Below the pieces are notes generated by a model. The model had not been told where the DNA came from. It was given only the letters and a program-made list of their open reading frames with translations, and did no database searches. The translations under genes were made by a program, and so were the position numbers. Source: Saussurea involucrata (taxonomy: Eukaryota; Streptophyta; Magnoliopsida; Asterales; Asteraceae). Taken from it: a stretch of DNA of 64,000 nucleotides. Shown one piece after another: positions 10,473 through 20,634 of this stretch (its first letter is position 1; each line of letters starts with the position of its first letter). The DNA lies in the NCBI GenBank assembly GCA_033807775.1, contig CM066326.1, positions 90,000,873-90,064,872 on the forward strand, given 5' to 3'.

Positions 10473-12360
10473 GGCCATCCGTAGCGCTGCCCTCAAGCCC
10501 TCAAGCGTCACATCAGCGTCACATCAGCTTTTCTCCTAACCCTCTTCTCAAACCCTCAAGCCCTAAAGTGGCGTAGCGGGAACCCTCAAGCCCTCTTGCC
10601 AACTCATTTTTTTTAATTCTTTTATTTATACATTTAATTATTTAACAAAATAAAAATATTTATATATTTTTTAATAAATAAAAATAAAAATTCATATCAT
10701 TCATTAAAAATAAAAATTACAAAATACAAAACACTAAAAAAATAAAAATTACAAAATACAAAATTACCCAAAATTATGTAATTTTCTAATTCTCTCTTTC
10801 TTCGCCAAAGTAGCCCTCAAAATATCTCCCGTAAGGTGATCATGCGGGGTTATGAAAAACTCGAAGTCTTTATCAAATCGTTTTTCTCGTTCGATTTCTC
10901 GTTCGAGTTCGAGTTTTTTCATTTTGTACTCCATTGTATCATCAATCTTCTCGTTGAACTTCGTCAACAACTGAGTAACACTTTCGTTCGTATCCGACCC
11001 GCTCGTATTACTCGTTGATGTTTTTTTGCCTTGTTTCTCCCGATGGGTCGTTGAAGTTGCTCGACCTCTTTGACGTCTTCATCGTCATCATCGGAAGGTT
11101 TGGTACGTTTTGAACCCCGCGATGAAGTTGTCGTCATCGTTGGAACGGCTCCCCATTTTGGACATTTTTTGAGGACTTCCCAAGCTTGTTCGTGAGTGAA
11201 AGCAAACCCAAGTTGTGTTCGGTACCGTTCGTGTGTCGTTCGTGAAATGTCGACCTCACTCATTCCGCTTGATCTATTAGTGACCAAGTTGTTGTAGATG
11301 CCGCCAAAAGAATTTATTCTTTTATTGAGGTCATTGAACTTGGTGTTGAGTTGATGAGTTGTTCTATAATTTCCGCGACCCATAAAACTAAATAACACTT
11401 GCCCGATTCGGGTCCAAAAACTTTCTACATTTATGTAAATTCAAGTATAAGAATATTAACAAGAATAATAATAACAATAATAATAATAATAATAATAACA
11501 ATAAAAATATTACTACCGGTTTGTGCGTTACCGACAACGGGGTCCTCCGAAACGTCAACCCACGCCGACACTAACGCGAGTTCCTCGTCTTTACTCCACA
11601 TCTGTTTGGCGGCTCTATTTTCATATTGTTTGTTTTTTCCTTTTCTCGTTGTCGGGTTTGATGGTTTCGGGATAGATTGTTGTGTGTAGATAGATTGTGG
11701 TGTGTCCGGGATAGAATGTTGGGTTTCCGGAACAATGTCGTCGTCGAGATCGATTGCGGGTGAAGGAAGATTGTAGTTGGCCGGAGTAAAACCTTGTTGA
11801 ATCAAACTGGGACGTGTAAATTGGTAAGGAAATTGTTGGGGAAATTGTTGGAAAATTGTTGCAAAAATTGTGGCGGAAATTGTTGCGAAAATTGTGGCGG
11901 AAATTGTTGCGAAAATTGCGGATGATAATCTTGTTGTGAAAACGCTTGGAAACCAAGCTCCGGGTCTTCTTGCGGTTGCGGTGTATCCGGTCGGTTACGA
12001 CGGGATGTAGGTGTTTTGTTTGGATTCATGATGAAATTTGAGAGAGTTTGAGAGAATTTGAGAGAGTTTGAGAGAATTTGAGAGATTTTGGTGTGAAAAA
12101 ATAAGAGGTTTGGATTAATATATATAGTGTGATTAAATTGAAAAAAAAATTAAAAAAAAATAAATATAAATATAGCCGTTGCTAGCCGTTGGAGTTTATT
12201 TATTTTCAAAATTTAAAAAAAATTAAAAAACAAACAAAACCCTCGGGTTTCTCGGGTTTTCAAACCCGCATGCCAAGCCCGAGCCGGATGCCCGCCCACC
12301 CCGTACCGGAGCCCGCTGAACCCGCTCCCTAGCCCGAGCCCGAATGAGATACGGATGGCC
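10473..12360 (-). mobile_element. PIF/Harbinger-type element carrying only the Myb-like gene
   Basis: It is 1,888 bp with ends GGCCATCCGTA / TACGGATGGCC and the family-typical TTA duplication (10470-10472 and 12361-12363). It holds the Myb/SANT-like gene on the minus strand and no DDE transposase. The first ~230 bp and last ~250 bp are closely similar to those of the transposase-only element at 40750-42616 and of the Myb element at 44875-54221. Confidence 0.9.
10764..12029 (-). pseudogene. Harbinger Myb/SANT-like protein, two frameshifts
   Basis: Exon 1 is 12029-11517, the intron 11516-11425 (GTAGTA...TGTAG), and exon 2 runs 11424-10764. Domains in order: a Gln/Phe/Pro repeat region (QFSQQFPPQ), the SANT-like core (MWSKDEELALVSAWV... 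FWTRIGQVLF... RTTHQLNTKFNDLNKRIN), a Ser/Asp-rich linker, and a C-terminal coiled-coil segment rich in Lys and Glu. This is the DNA-binding partner of Harbinger transposases; related plant proteins are often mislabelled glutathione S-transferase T3-like. A one-base loss in the 12-bp repeats (an 11-base unit at 11852-11862) and one T missing from the run at 11021-11027, both judged against the second copy, break the frame. Confidence 0.82.
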
Positions 12361-12425
12361 TTAGCTATTTGGACAAACCCGAAAAGAAATGATTGGCTAT
12401 TTGAGTCAATTTCCCCATATTTGAC

Positions 12426-13920
12426 ACATGCACTACATAAAACACAAGAGCAAATTACATTTTTGTCCCTGTGATTGGTTATAAATTACTATTTTAGTCC
12501 ATGTCGTTTAGAAGAAATGACGGTTTTCGTTCGTATGATTTGTAATGTATTGTTATTTTCGTTTTTATGATTTACAATTAATTGTTGTTTTGGTCATTGT
12601 AGTTTACAAGTCTTTACTGTTTTAGTCCCTTATACTTAAAAGTATAAATTATTCCAAGGATAAAACTAGTAATAAACTACAAACCATAAGGACAAATATT
12701 TCAATTTTTAAACCATAGGAGTAAAATCAAAATTATTAACATGTGCACACATCCACAAACTCCCACTAAAAATTAAACATAAGCTCCAGACAGACGGCTG
12801 TTAGATACAGCAGCGCGTCTGCCTGGATTAAGCCCACTGCTGTTCCGGGCAGTCGTCGGTCGTCATGGTGTTGTTTGTGTCCTACTGGTTTGATTCTATT
12901 CGGCGTCGGTTTATTTCTGGCAAACTGACGTTTGGTTTACTGTTTCGGTAACATCCATTGTTACCATAAAAACAAGAATACATGTATTTAATTTTTAAAA
13001 CTAGGCAATAAAAATAGCGTCCTTGATCATTACTTTAAAGAGAGACTCAGATGGTTTTTTGTTTTTCCAGAAAAAAAACTCTTAGTTGCCACTTATATCT
13101 GATTTGACTAGACATACATAAGACAATTAAGCTTGTTTTTTTCTTTTCTAAGCCTCTTAACCCTTAATGACAATGTCATGTGATAAATTAAGTGATAAAC
13201 TAGCTACTAAATTACTTCTTATTTCCGTCCAACACCATTCTTTCGATTACAACGTCGGTTTTAGCTCAGATGCACCCCTAATTTACAAAAACACAATACA
13301 TGAAGATTATAGATCTATGTGTTGGCTTTCCATAACATCTTGAATCGCTTAAATATGGCTTTGGTGGATGTGATATGATTAAAACTTCACTCCTTTCAAA
13401 TCTGCCATCATCCTTCTTTTGTTTCTTTTTCGTCCGTCCTTCGATCATTGATGCTCAGTTCAATTGATGTATTTAAGTTGAATTTTTTAGAGATAAAATA
13501 GACAATTATACATATTCAAACGTCTGTCAATTTACAAAAAAACAAATCGTCTTATTGATTCAAATTTCAGACTTCAGCACCATCGCTTAAAAATCAAAAT
13601 TGAAATCAAACTTCACACTTTAGCACCTCTTAGAAAACAAATCTCACCTCAATATTTCATTGAAGTTCCTTCGGTTATGGACTCATGGAGATGAGGGTTT
13701 CACAAGTTTCAACCTTTTGGAGGGTTTCAAATTATCCGGTGCTTTAATTTGAAACCCTTTAAAAGGTTGAAACCAATGCAACCCATGATCTCATCATTGA
13801 TTAAATATTTAACGGTTGAGATCAACTTGAGAAATAACTAACGATCCACTAAGCTTAATTTTAGGAGATAATTTGGTTAGATCAAGATTAGATCAAGGGT
13901 GGAGATGAGGGTTTCAAATT
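12426..13920. other. Spacer without recognised genes
   Basis: Mostly AT-rich. The 12450-12720 part has repeated 'ttttagtcc / ttttggtc' phrases like those at the ends of local MULEs and may be a decayed TIR. A GC-richer patch at 12780-12920 shows no convincing frame. From 13660 a sequence with inverted phrases ('gagggtttcaaattatcc' and 'gtttgaaaccctt'-like parts) looks like another decayed MITE. Confidence 0.45.
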
Positions 13921-13923
13921 ATC

Positions 13924-13972
<49 letters not shown>

Positions 13973-14286
13973 GGATGAGATCGGGAAAGAACCTTCAAAA
14001 ATAAAAAAAACCAAAGAATAAAAAAAACCGTTGGATTGAGATTATCCAATGGATATGATTTAAAAGGTGGTTACAACCACTTTTTTAAAAAATAAAATAA
14101 ATCACCCCCATTTTTTTAAATCAAAAATCGGTGAATTATAACAAAATCTGGAGCGAAACAAATTACACCAAAATAACGATCACTTTATTATCTATAATTT
14201 GACATCCATCTTGATATATTTTTTCACCCGTTTTTTTTTGTGGTTCTCCAGTTCTTTTAATTTTGAAGGTTCTCCCTCGATCTCAT

Positions 14287-14288
<2 letters not shown>
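13973..14288. mobile_element. MITE inserted in a TA microsatellite
   Basis: The ends are inverted repeats: GGATGAGATCGGGAAAGAACC on the left and its near-complement ending ATCTCATCC on the right, about 30 bp. The flanks are (CT)n(TA)n at 13921-13972 and (TA)n(GA)n at 14289-14351. It is non-coding. Its microsatellite setting resembles the Micron type of element described from rice; family membership is not established. Confidence 0.65.

Positions 14289-14351
<63 letters not shown>
14289..14351. repeat. (TA)n(GA)n microsatellite
   Basis: Pure TA dinucleotides followed by pure GA dinucleotides, sitting exactly between two TIR elements. Confidence 0.9.
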
Positions 14352-14355
<4 letters not shown>

Positions 14356-14854
14356 TTAAGGGAAAACCTCAAATAATTAGAAAACTAAAGAACACCCTTA
14401 CAAACATAGGATTAGATAATCTAATGGTTAGTATTAGAATGACAGTTTTGTAATTAAAAGGAAGGTGAAGGTAAATTATATAACAAGTTATATGAGGTTG
14501 GGGGTAATATTGGCAAAAAGAAAGTTAAAATATCAGATTTAAGAAAACCCTAACCTATCTTCTCTCTTATCTGCCGCCTCACACCTCAAACCCTAACCTC
14601 TCTTCTCTCTTCTCTGCCGCCGCCACCACCGCCACCACCGCCGACCGCCACCACCTCCGTCTTCGTCGTTTACTCAGATTTAACCTCTCTTCGTCTTCAT
14701 CCTCTGAAATCCATTTTCATTCTCGAATTTCAGTCTCTGAAATCCATTTTCATCCATCGTTTCCCCTCAACAACCTCACCGCTGCACCAGACCTTACTAC
14801 ACTCCACCTTATTCTCCTTCACTCGCCGGATTATACAAGCATTCAGGTCGCTCC

Positions 14855-15291
14855 ATGAGAACCGTTCGATTCACTCTCTCCAACTCCGATTACACCTCCG
14901 CCATCGACGATGACGACGACGACGACCTCATCGACGTTCATTTACTCGAGCTTGCAACCGCTAACTCCGGCACCTCCTCTAAATCCTCCATGTCTTCCAA
15001 TGATTTTCTCCATCTCTCTCAAGCCTTCAACGATTTCTCCACCTGCAGTAGCGATATTTCCGGCGAATTACAACGCCTCGCTTCTTTGCCGAAGGATTCA
15101 AAACAGAATCATCCTCAGAAGCCGGAGCCGGAGCCATGCGAAGGATTTCTCGAATGGGAGAATTTCTCAACGGAGATTATCGAGAGCATTTCACCGGAGG
15201 ATTTACAGCCGACGGTCAAGATCTGCGTTGACTGTCTAACCTCCAGCTCCATAGCGGTGAAGAGATCGGCGGCAGCGAAGCTGAGGTTGGG
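14855..15291 (+). pseudogene. Captured N-terminal fragment of an ARM-repeat (PUB-like) protein
   Basis: From ATG 14855 the protein has an acidic run of Asp (DDDDDDD), a Ser-rich region (HLSQAFNDFSTCSSDISG), then EIIESISPEDLQPTVKICVD and SSSIAVKRSAAAKLRL. The last part matches the first armadillo repeat of plant ARM-repeat/U-box-type proteins, which normally continues into LLAKN. Here that similarity stops at about 15291 and is replaced by repeats; the frame stays open to 15400 but is no longer family-like. The parent has many more ARM repeats, so this is a truncated copy. It may still be transcribed, since a leader came with it. Confidence 0.7.
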
Positions 15292-15309
15292 GGTAAATTG
15301 GCAAATGCA

Positions 15310-15625
15310 TAATATGCACAAGTGCATATATATATATGCATTTGTGCATATCTACAAGTTTTCGCCGGTTAAACCGGTGGTTGCGGTGGTTGAAGTGTAG
15401 ACGCTCGTACGGCTAAACCGGTGGTTGCGGTAGTTGAATCGTCGGCGGCTGTGGAGACATCGGCGGTAATATACACAAGTGCATATATATGCATTTGTGC
15501 ATATCTACAAGTTTTCGCCGGAATCTGCAAGTTTACGCCGGAATCTGCAAGTTTTCGCCGGAGAACCGTCAACTCGCCGGAATCTGTAAGTTTTCGCCAG
15601 AATCTGCAAGTTTTCGTCGGAAAAC
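15310..15625. repeat. Palindromic and 20-bp tandem repeats inside the Pack-type element
   Basis: Two copies of a hairpin-forming block ('gcacaagtgcatatatat' and its complement, about 15316-15353 and 15473-15510) are followed by about five units of 'ttttcgccggaatctgcaag' with small changes (15511-15625). A shorter pair, 'ggttaaaccggtggttgcgg', lies at about 15367 and 15411. Confidence 0.8.
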
Positions 15626-16244
15626 CGTGATCTCCATTGTTATAGGGAAACTATTTCTGTCTTTGTTGTATTTTCCATATCTGATATAGTGCTTAAATTA
15701 CCTTAATACCCTTTTCATTAATTATAATTAGTTTAATTACTGATTTTTAATATCCTTTGGATTATGTTGAATCAATGATTATAAGGGTGTTCTTTAGTTT
15801 TCTAATTATTTGAGGTTTTCCCCTGAACCTAACCATATATATATATATATATATAGGGGTGAGTTCAAATAAAAACCAAATTTCAGTTGTAAACGTGAGG
15901 ACAAACCACAGCCCTTGATTAAAAAATCGGAGATCAGATCAATGAATAAAAAACACGGTGGCAATTTTGTAAATAACTTGAAAACTATGTCCATGGCTTA
16001 GTGAATTTTTAGCGCGCAGGGGTAAAATTGGAATCAGCCCTCTTTTGTTGACTTTTTATTTTCTTTTTTAATTAAAAAACTTTTACCCCATTAAATTTTA
16101 AAATAAATTATCTCAAAAACTACTAACATTTTAATCAAACAAATTACATCAAAAAAACGAGAATTTCGTGCTCTTCGATATGACATCCATCATGATATAG
16201 TTTTTTTTCGATTTAACCGTTTTTTAAGTGAAATCGTGTATATA

Positions 16245-16400
16245 TGTTATATTCAGACTGAATATAACACATATTCAGACTGAATAAGTGTTATATTCAG
16301 ACTGAATATAACACATATTCAGACTGAATATAACACATATTCAGACTGAATATAACACATATTAAGTCTGAATATAACACATATTCAAACTGATGTATTT
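16245..16400. repeat. Left array of the 22-bp palindromic unit
   Basis: About six to seven copies of 'attcagactgaatataacac' plus two bases. The core ATTCAGACTGAAT is a palindrome around one central base. One copy lacks part of the unit and one carries changes. Confidence 0.85.
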
Positions 16401-16479
16401 ATATCAAAGAAAGGTAAGCATGAAAATGAGGTTTGAATAAACAAAAATGGTGTAATTATTCAAAAGGTCATCCTAAACT

Positions 16480-16600
16480 ACCCATCATCGAGGCTTCTGA
16501 TCCATATACATTCTGCTGCTCATCATCCAGTATTCTCCTCCATTAAAAGGTGTACCCCATTGACAAACATCATACTTGCACAGTTAACATTTAATGGAAC
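16480..16600 (-). other. Coding-like fragment inside the long-TIR element
   Basis: On the minus strand this reads DVCQWGTPFNGGEYWMMSS then RMYMDQKPR and a stop, with an acceptor-like 'aactgtgcaag' just before. The codon pattern looks like a captured exon, but I do not recognise the protein. Confidence 0.3.
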
Positions 16601-16867
16601 ATAATAAACGAAATCAAATACGAGATCTTGGTTACTTGAATGATCATAATAGATCACTTGCAGAGGGGCATGCTAAAATGATTCCCGTTTGAGTTTTAAT
16701 TTATTCCTAAGTTCATAATCTTTTATATATATATATAGTGGTTTGTATAGTTTGTTAGAATTGTTTGGTTTGCAATTGAAACGCACAATATATATATATA
16801 TAGAGACAGAGGGAGGTTCAAAGAAAAACCTCAAAAAACGAAAAACTGAAGAACACATATAAATACA

Positions 16868-17160
16868 CCAGTCTGAATATGTGTTATATTCAGTCTGAAT
16901 ATGTGTTATATTCAGTCTGAATATGTGTTATATTCAGTCTGAATATGTGTTATATTCAGACTGAATATGTGTTATATTCAGACTGAATATGTGTTATATT
17001 CAGTCTGAATAAAGGTAGATATTCAAAACGAATAAATGTTTAAATTTTGTACCTTTATTCAGTCTGAATAACTCTATATATTCAGACTGAATAAAGGTAA
17101 ATATTCAAAACTGAATAAATGTACCTTTATTCACTCTGAATATAACACATATACACGATT
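16868..17160. repeat. Right array of the 22-bp palindromic unit
   Basis: About seven close copies of 'attcagtctgaatatgtgtt' plus two bases, then degenerate copies with 'gaataaaggta'. The orientation mirrors the left array. Confidence 0.85.
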
Positions 17161-17480
17161 TCACGTAAAACAGTTAAAACGAAAAAAAAACTATATCATG
17201 ATGGATGTCATATCGAAGAGCACGAAATTCTCGTTTTTTTGATGTAATTTGTTTGAATAAAATGTTAGTAATTTTTGAGATAATTTATTTTAAAATTTAA
17301 GGGGGTAAAAAAATTTTAATTAAAAAAGAAAATAAAAAGTCAATAAATGATGCGCTCATTCTAATTTGACGAAAATACCCCTAAAGCTGAATTTTAGGAA
17401 TGGCTTAAATATGGCTGCGATCAATGAACGAGATTTGTCCTCATGTTTACAATTGAATTTGAGTTTTCATTTGAACTTTC

Positions 17481-17484
<4 letters not shown>

Positions 17485-17564
<80 letters not shown>
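17485..17564. repeat. (CT)n(TA)n microsatellite
   Basis: A short CT run followed by about 60 bp of TA dinucleotides. Open frames over it are artefacts. Confidence 0.95.
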
Positions 17565-17568
<4 letters not shown>

Positions 17569-18289
17569 AGATTACTCATTTACTTGAAGTATGCACGAGC
17601 TGCTCCGGATGGTTAAAAAAACTCGTTTCATTTCTATTCCACTGGCCGGATGTTAGTTTATGTATTAAAATTTGAATGTGTACAATACAATTTTACACTA
17701 ATTATATGTTTAATGATAAATTAAGGTATTAATAAGGTTGTAATAATACCATTTGAATGTATATTATTACGACGGATTAAAAAAAATTGTCATCAATAAT
17801 TCACTATTTTTTTTTGTACAAAAAAAATTAAACACATCATATTTAGCCCCAAACCGCATAAAGCGGATTGCATTTTGCAATTTGAGCATTTGCGGTTTGG
17901 TTTATATTTTTAGCTATAAACTACACCGCATCACTCCGTTAAGACCATCTCCAATGAATTCTCTATTTTGCTCTCTATCTCTATTTTATTCTCTAAATCC
18001 TTTCCAATGAACTCTCTATTTTACTCTCTAAAATATATAGAGAGTTACTATTCATACTCTCTATTTTTTCTAACTTTTTGATAATTACAAAATGGTCCTT
18101 CTATATTTTAGATTCTTGTATTTTTATTTTATTTGTTGTCTAGTGCCAATTTTAATAAACTAGAATTATATTTATCTTTAAGTTTTAAATTAATTTAAAT
18201 TTATCCAACTAATTTTAAAAACTAATAAACTTTAACAATTTACAACATAACATATTTAATTATGAGAGAAGTACCCCCACTAGAGGTCG

Positions 18290-18405
18290 AAATGAAGACA
18301 AATGATAATGATGCATTCCAACAATATATTGTTTGATATAGACAAATTAAGGATAAAGAAGCTCATTTTGCATTTCGGGATGCGTTAGTTGATCATTTAT
18401 GGAAA
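18290..18405 (+). pseudogene. Harbinger transposase C-terminal relic
   Basis: Codons read ...FQQYIV, stop, YRQIKDKEAHFAFRDALVDHLW. The phrase 'KEAH...DALVDHLW' matches the end of Harbinger transposases (compare ATHNNLRSDLVEHIW of the intact copy at 41014-42300). The rest of the enzyme is gone. Confidence 0.6.
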
Positions 18406-18726
18406 AAAAAAATTCTAGTTTCGATTAAATGCTTATATATTTTAATTTAGATGTGTGCTGAAAATGTAACATTTTTATTTAATGAAATTTGGTTTTTGAT
18501 AATTTAATGCGAAATTTTAAATATGAATTATAACGTCGTTAAAATAATATGATAAAGTTAATAAATATAAGGGTATTGTTAAAATAAAAAAATATAAGGA
18601 TGCAATTAATAAAGTTAATAAATATAAGGGTATTATTGAAAATATATGTAATCAAAATAAAAAAGAATATACTTGGAATATTCTCTTTTAGAGTGTAAAA
18701 TAGAGTAATACATTAGAAAACATTTA

Positions 18727-19112
18727 GGGGGGTGTTTGGTTGGGGGTATTGAGTGGTAAGGAATGAGAATGATAATGAAAACTGCTGTTTGGTTTGATAT
18801 AATATAATGGAATCATTACCCAAAACCCATTAATTTCCATTCCTGACCAAATTGGAGGGAATGAAATAATTATTCTCGCTTAGTCATTTTTACTCATACG
18901 TCCCCTTCATTTCTCGATGTTGAATGAAAAATATTTTTTATTTTCACATTGAAAGTCGCATATTTGTACTAAAAGGTTGATATAAAATATTTTTTTATTA
19001 ATTATATTTGTTTAACCAAACAGCATCAATGAAAATCTCATTCCTATTCCCATTCTCCTGCATTTTCATTTTCATTTTCATTTTCATTCCTTAAAATGAG
19101 CCAAACGCCCCC
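18727..19112. mobile_element. Nested MITE with TTA duplication
   Basis: It is 386 bp; the ends are GGGGGTGTTTGG and CCAAACGCCCCC, flanked by TTA (18724-18726 and 19113-19115). It is non-coding and contains repeated 'cattttcatttt'. Such ends and duplication are typical of Tourist-like elements. Confidence 0.8.
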
Positions 19113-19234
19113 TTAACACATTCTCTATTTTACTCTCTATAATACAGAGCAAAATAGAGAAATACATTGAAGATGCTCTAAACCAAACAACTTTCCACGG
19201 AACAACCAAATTAAACCAAAAACCCTAATATATC

Positions 19235-19300
19235 CCACCTCAAAGATAGGTCAGTTGTTTCCGTTAATGGCTTGTGAAAAGTCCATGAAAGAGAGAATAA
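19235..19300 (+). repeat. SINE-like repeat fragment
   Basis: It shares 'gttgtttcc...tgacttgtgaaaagt...gaaagagaga' with 20187-20405 and 29577-29705. In plants such phrases belong to dispersed SINE-like sequences; the promoter part is missing here. Confidence 0.35.
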
Positions 19301-20186
19301 GGGACTGTTTGGTTGATTTTTCATTTAGGCCTGTATGAATAAAGTTAACTGTAAAGATAAATAAAAATGTTGTTTGTTTATTGTGCTGAATAAACCGTCT
19401 GAATTATAAGAATTACTATTTTACCCTTCTTTTTGTTTTTTGCTTTATTGAATCATCAAGACTCATGTTACAGTAGCTTTTGGTTTAATGGGTTTTATTC
19501 AAAACCTATTTGGTCAAACTAATTCATGAAATCCAGGAATAATGTTCCCATCACAAAATTTTGGAAAAAACCCCATTTGAGCAGAACCTAGAGACAACAG
19601 GATTTGCAGAAAATTTTGTAGAAAACTCCATCTCAAGAACACATCGGTCCGTCCCTTTGAAAAACTTTTTGAAGAAAAACACAACTCAAGAAAAATCGGT
19701 GTTCCAACGTCCCCTTAATCAATCGATGTTCCACATCAACAATAACCAAGATTTTCATTTGTGTTTTGATTTCTCATAAGAAGGGAGCAGAAGGAATGGA
19801 GAAACAAACAAGAACCGAAAAAGGACAGGGGAGGAATGGAGCAACAACAGTAAACAAAATGGGGGAGAGGAGTGATCTGCAGGGAGCAGAGGTGCCGGCG
19901 ACGGAGGGTGCCGTGGTGCAGACGAGAGATCGAGGGAGGGTGCCGTGGTGCAGACGAGAGATCGAGGGAGGGATTGATGGGTTTTTTCTTTTCTGTGAAC
20001 TGTGCTGTGAAGTGTGAAGTGAGGGGGAAGGGGAAGGGCATTTAAGGTAGCCATGTGACATATTCCTCAAAGCTTAGCGAATCATCCATGACCTAAATCA
20101 ATAAGCTGCTAACAAACATTCATGGATGGCTTAGCGAATAAGCCATACATGTTATTAAGCCAATTAAGTTACAAACAAACAGCCCC
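19301..20186. mobile_element. Non-autonomous TIR element with TAA duplication
   Basis: The ends are GGGACTGTTTGGTT and AACAAACAGCCCC, flanked by TAA (19298-19300 and 20187-20189); 886 bp. A purine-rich insert (19780-20040) contains a 36-bp unit ('gggtgccgtggtgcagacga...') repeated twice in tandem at about 19907-19978. The several overlapping ORFs there have no coding signature. Confidence 0.7.
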
Positions 20187-20405
20187 TAAGACTCTCAGTA
20201 GAGTTAGATGTATACAGATCTTACCTAAGCCACAGAGTAGAAATTGTTTCCATGAATGACTTATGAAAAGTATACGAAAGAAAGAATAAGATTCTCAAGG
20301 GGCATTAGATATATGCACACCTTACCTCTGTCTCAAAAAAATAGAGCAACTGTTTCCATAAAGACCCCCAACTTTTGAAAAGCTTGTGAAAGAGAGAACA
20401 TGATT
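20187..20405 (+). repeat. Two SINE-like repeat copies
   Basis: Two successive blocks share 'agatgtatacagatcttacc...gtttcc...cttatgaaaagt' and 'agatatatgcacaccttacc...gtttccataaagaccccc'. Their kin are at 19235 and 29577. Confidence 0.4.
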
Positions 20406-20634
20406 CTCAAATTTTGCAAAAGTAGAAATACGAAGGGTCGACCATGGAATATTTCCAAGAATTTTCCGAAAGAGATCTACTCAATTCATACAATTCAAAC
20501 GCTACTTCCGTGCAAGAAAATTTAACTATTTGTAATTCTAGCGAAGTCAGGATTTTGTCAAAAAAAAAACATTAAGTTTAGAAAACCGACAATCGAATGG
20601 CGTGAAAGTAAAAACCTGCCGATCGAGATGCATG

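Larger units (their letters stand above)
10237..12415. mobile_element. Small MULE-type element interrupted by a Harbinger element
   Basis: The two ends read GGGAAATTGACTCAAATAGC inward (10237 and the complement of 12415). A perfect 10-bp duplication, catatttgac, flanks them (10227-10236 and 12416-12425). Without the insertion at 10473-12360 it would be about 290 bp and non-coding. Its first eight bases match those of the larger MULEs here, so a MULE-derived MITE is likely. Confidence 0.75.
14352..15834. mobile_element. TIR element carrying a host gene fragment (Pack-type)
   Basis: The terminal inverted repeats are about 60 bp: left GGGTTTAAGGGAAAACCTC..., right its complement ending GAGGTTTTCCCCTGAACC. 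The interior has a pyrimidine-rich leader (14560-14850), a coding fragment (14855-15291) and tandem repeats. A relative begins at about 63250. Exact ends are blurred by the flanking microsatellites, so the superfamily is uncertain. Confidence 0.75.
15856..17484. mobile_element. Long-TIR element with subterminal palindromic arrays
   Basis: The arms of about 370 bp (15856-16245 and 17120-17484) are inverted repeats, for example 'tgacatccatcatgatatag' on the left and its complement on the right. Both ends abut TA or CT/TA microsatellites. Just inside each arm lies an array of a 22-bp palindromic unit in mirrored orientation. No transposase is present. Mirror-image subterminal arrays usually mark transposase binding sites. 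Confidence 0.75.
17943..19178. mobile_element. Tourist/Harbinger-derived element with TAA duplication
   Basis: The ends read GACCATCTCCAATGAATTCTC / GAGCATCTTCAATGTATT inward. The target duplication is TAA (17940-17942 and 19179-19181). It contains a relic of a Harbinger transposase C terminus (18290-18405) and a nested MITE (18727-19112), so it is a deletion derivative of a coding element. Confidence 0.8.

Noticed and set aside
11431..11520. Ile-rich ORF tails around the ATT/AAT repeat
   Set aside because: This is the intron of the Harbinger Myb-like gene, with GT and AG borders. The same tract is intronic in the second copy.
12780..12960. GC-richer patch as an RNA gene
   Set aside because: I could not fold it into a tRNA or recognise any conserved RNA motif.
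16245..17160. Regular palindromic 22-bp repeats resembling a CRISPR array
   Set aside because: There are no unique spacers of constant length, the units are head-to-tail and mirrored within TIRs, and the genome is a plant's.
17366..17566. ORF ending in a Tyr-Ile repeat
   Set aside because: It reads through a TA microsatellite; likewise the frames at 14199, 31660, 31856 and 63021.
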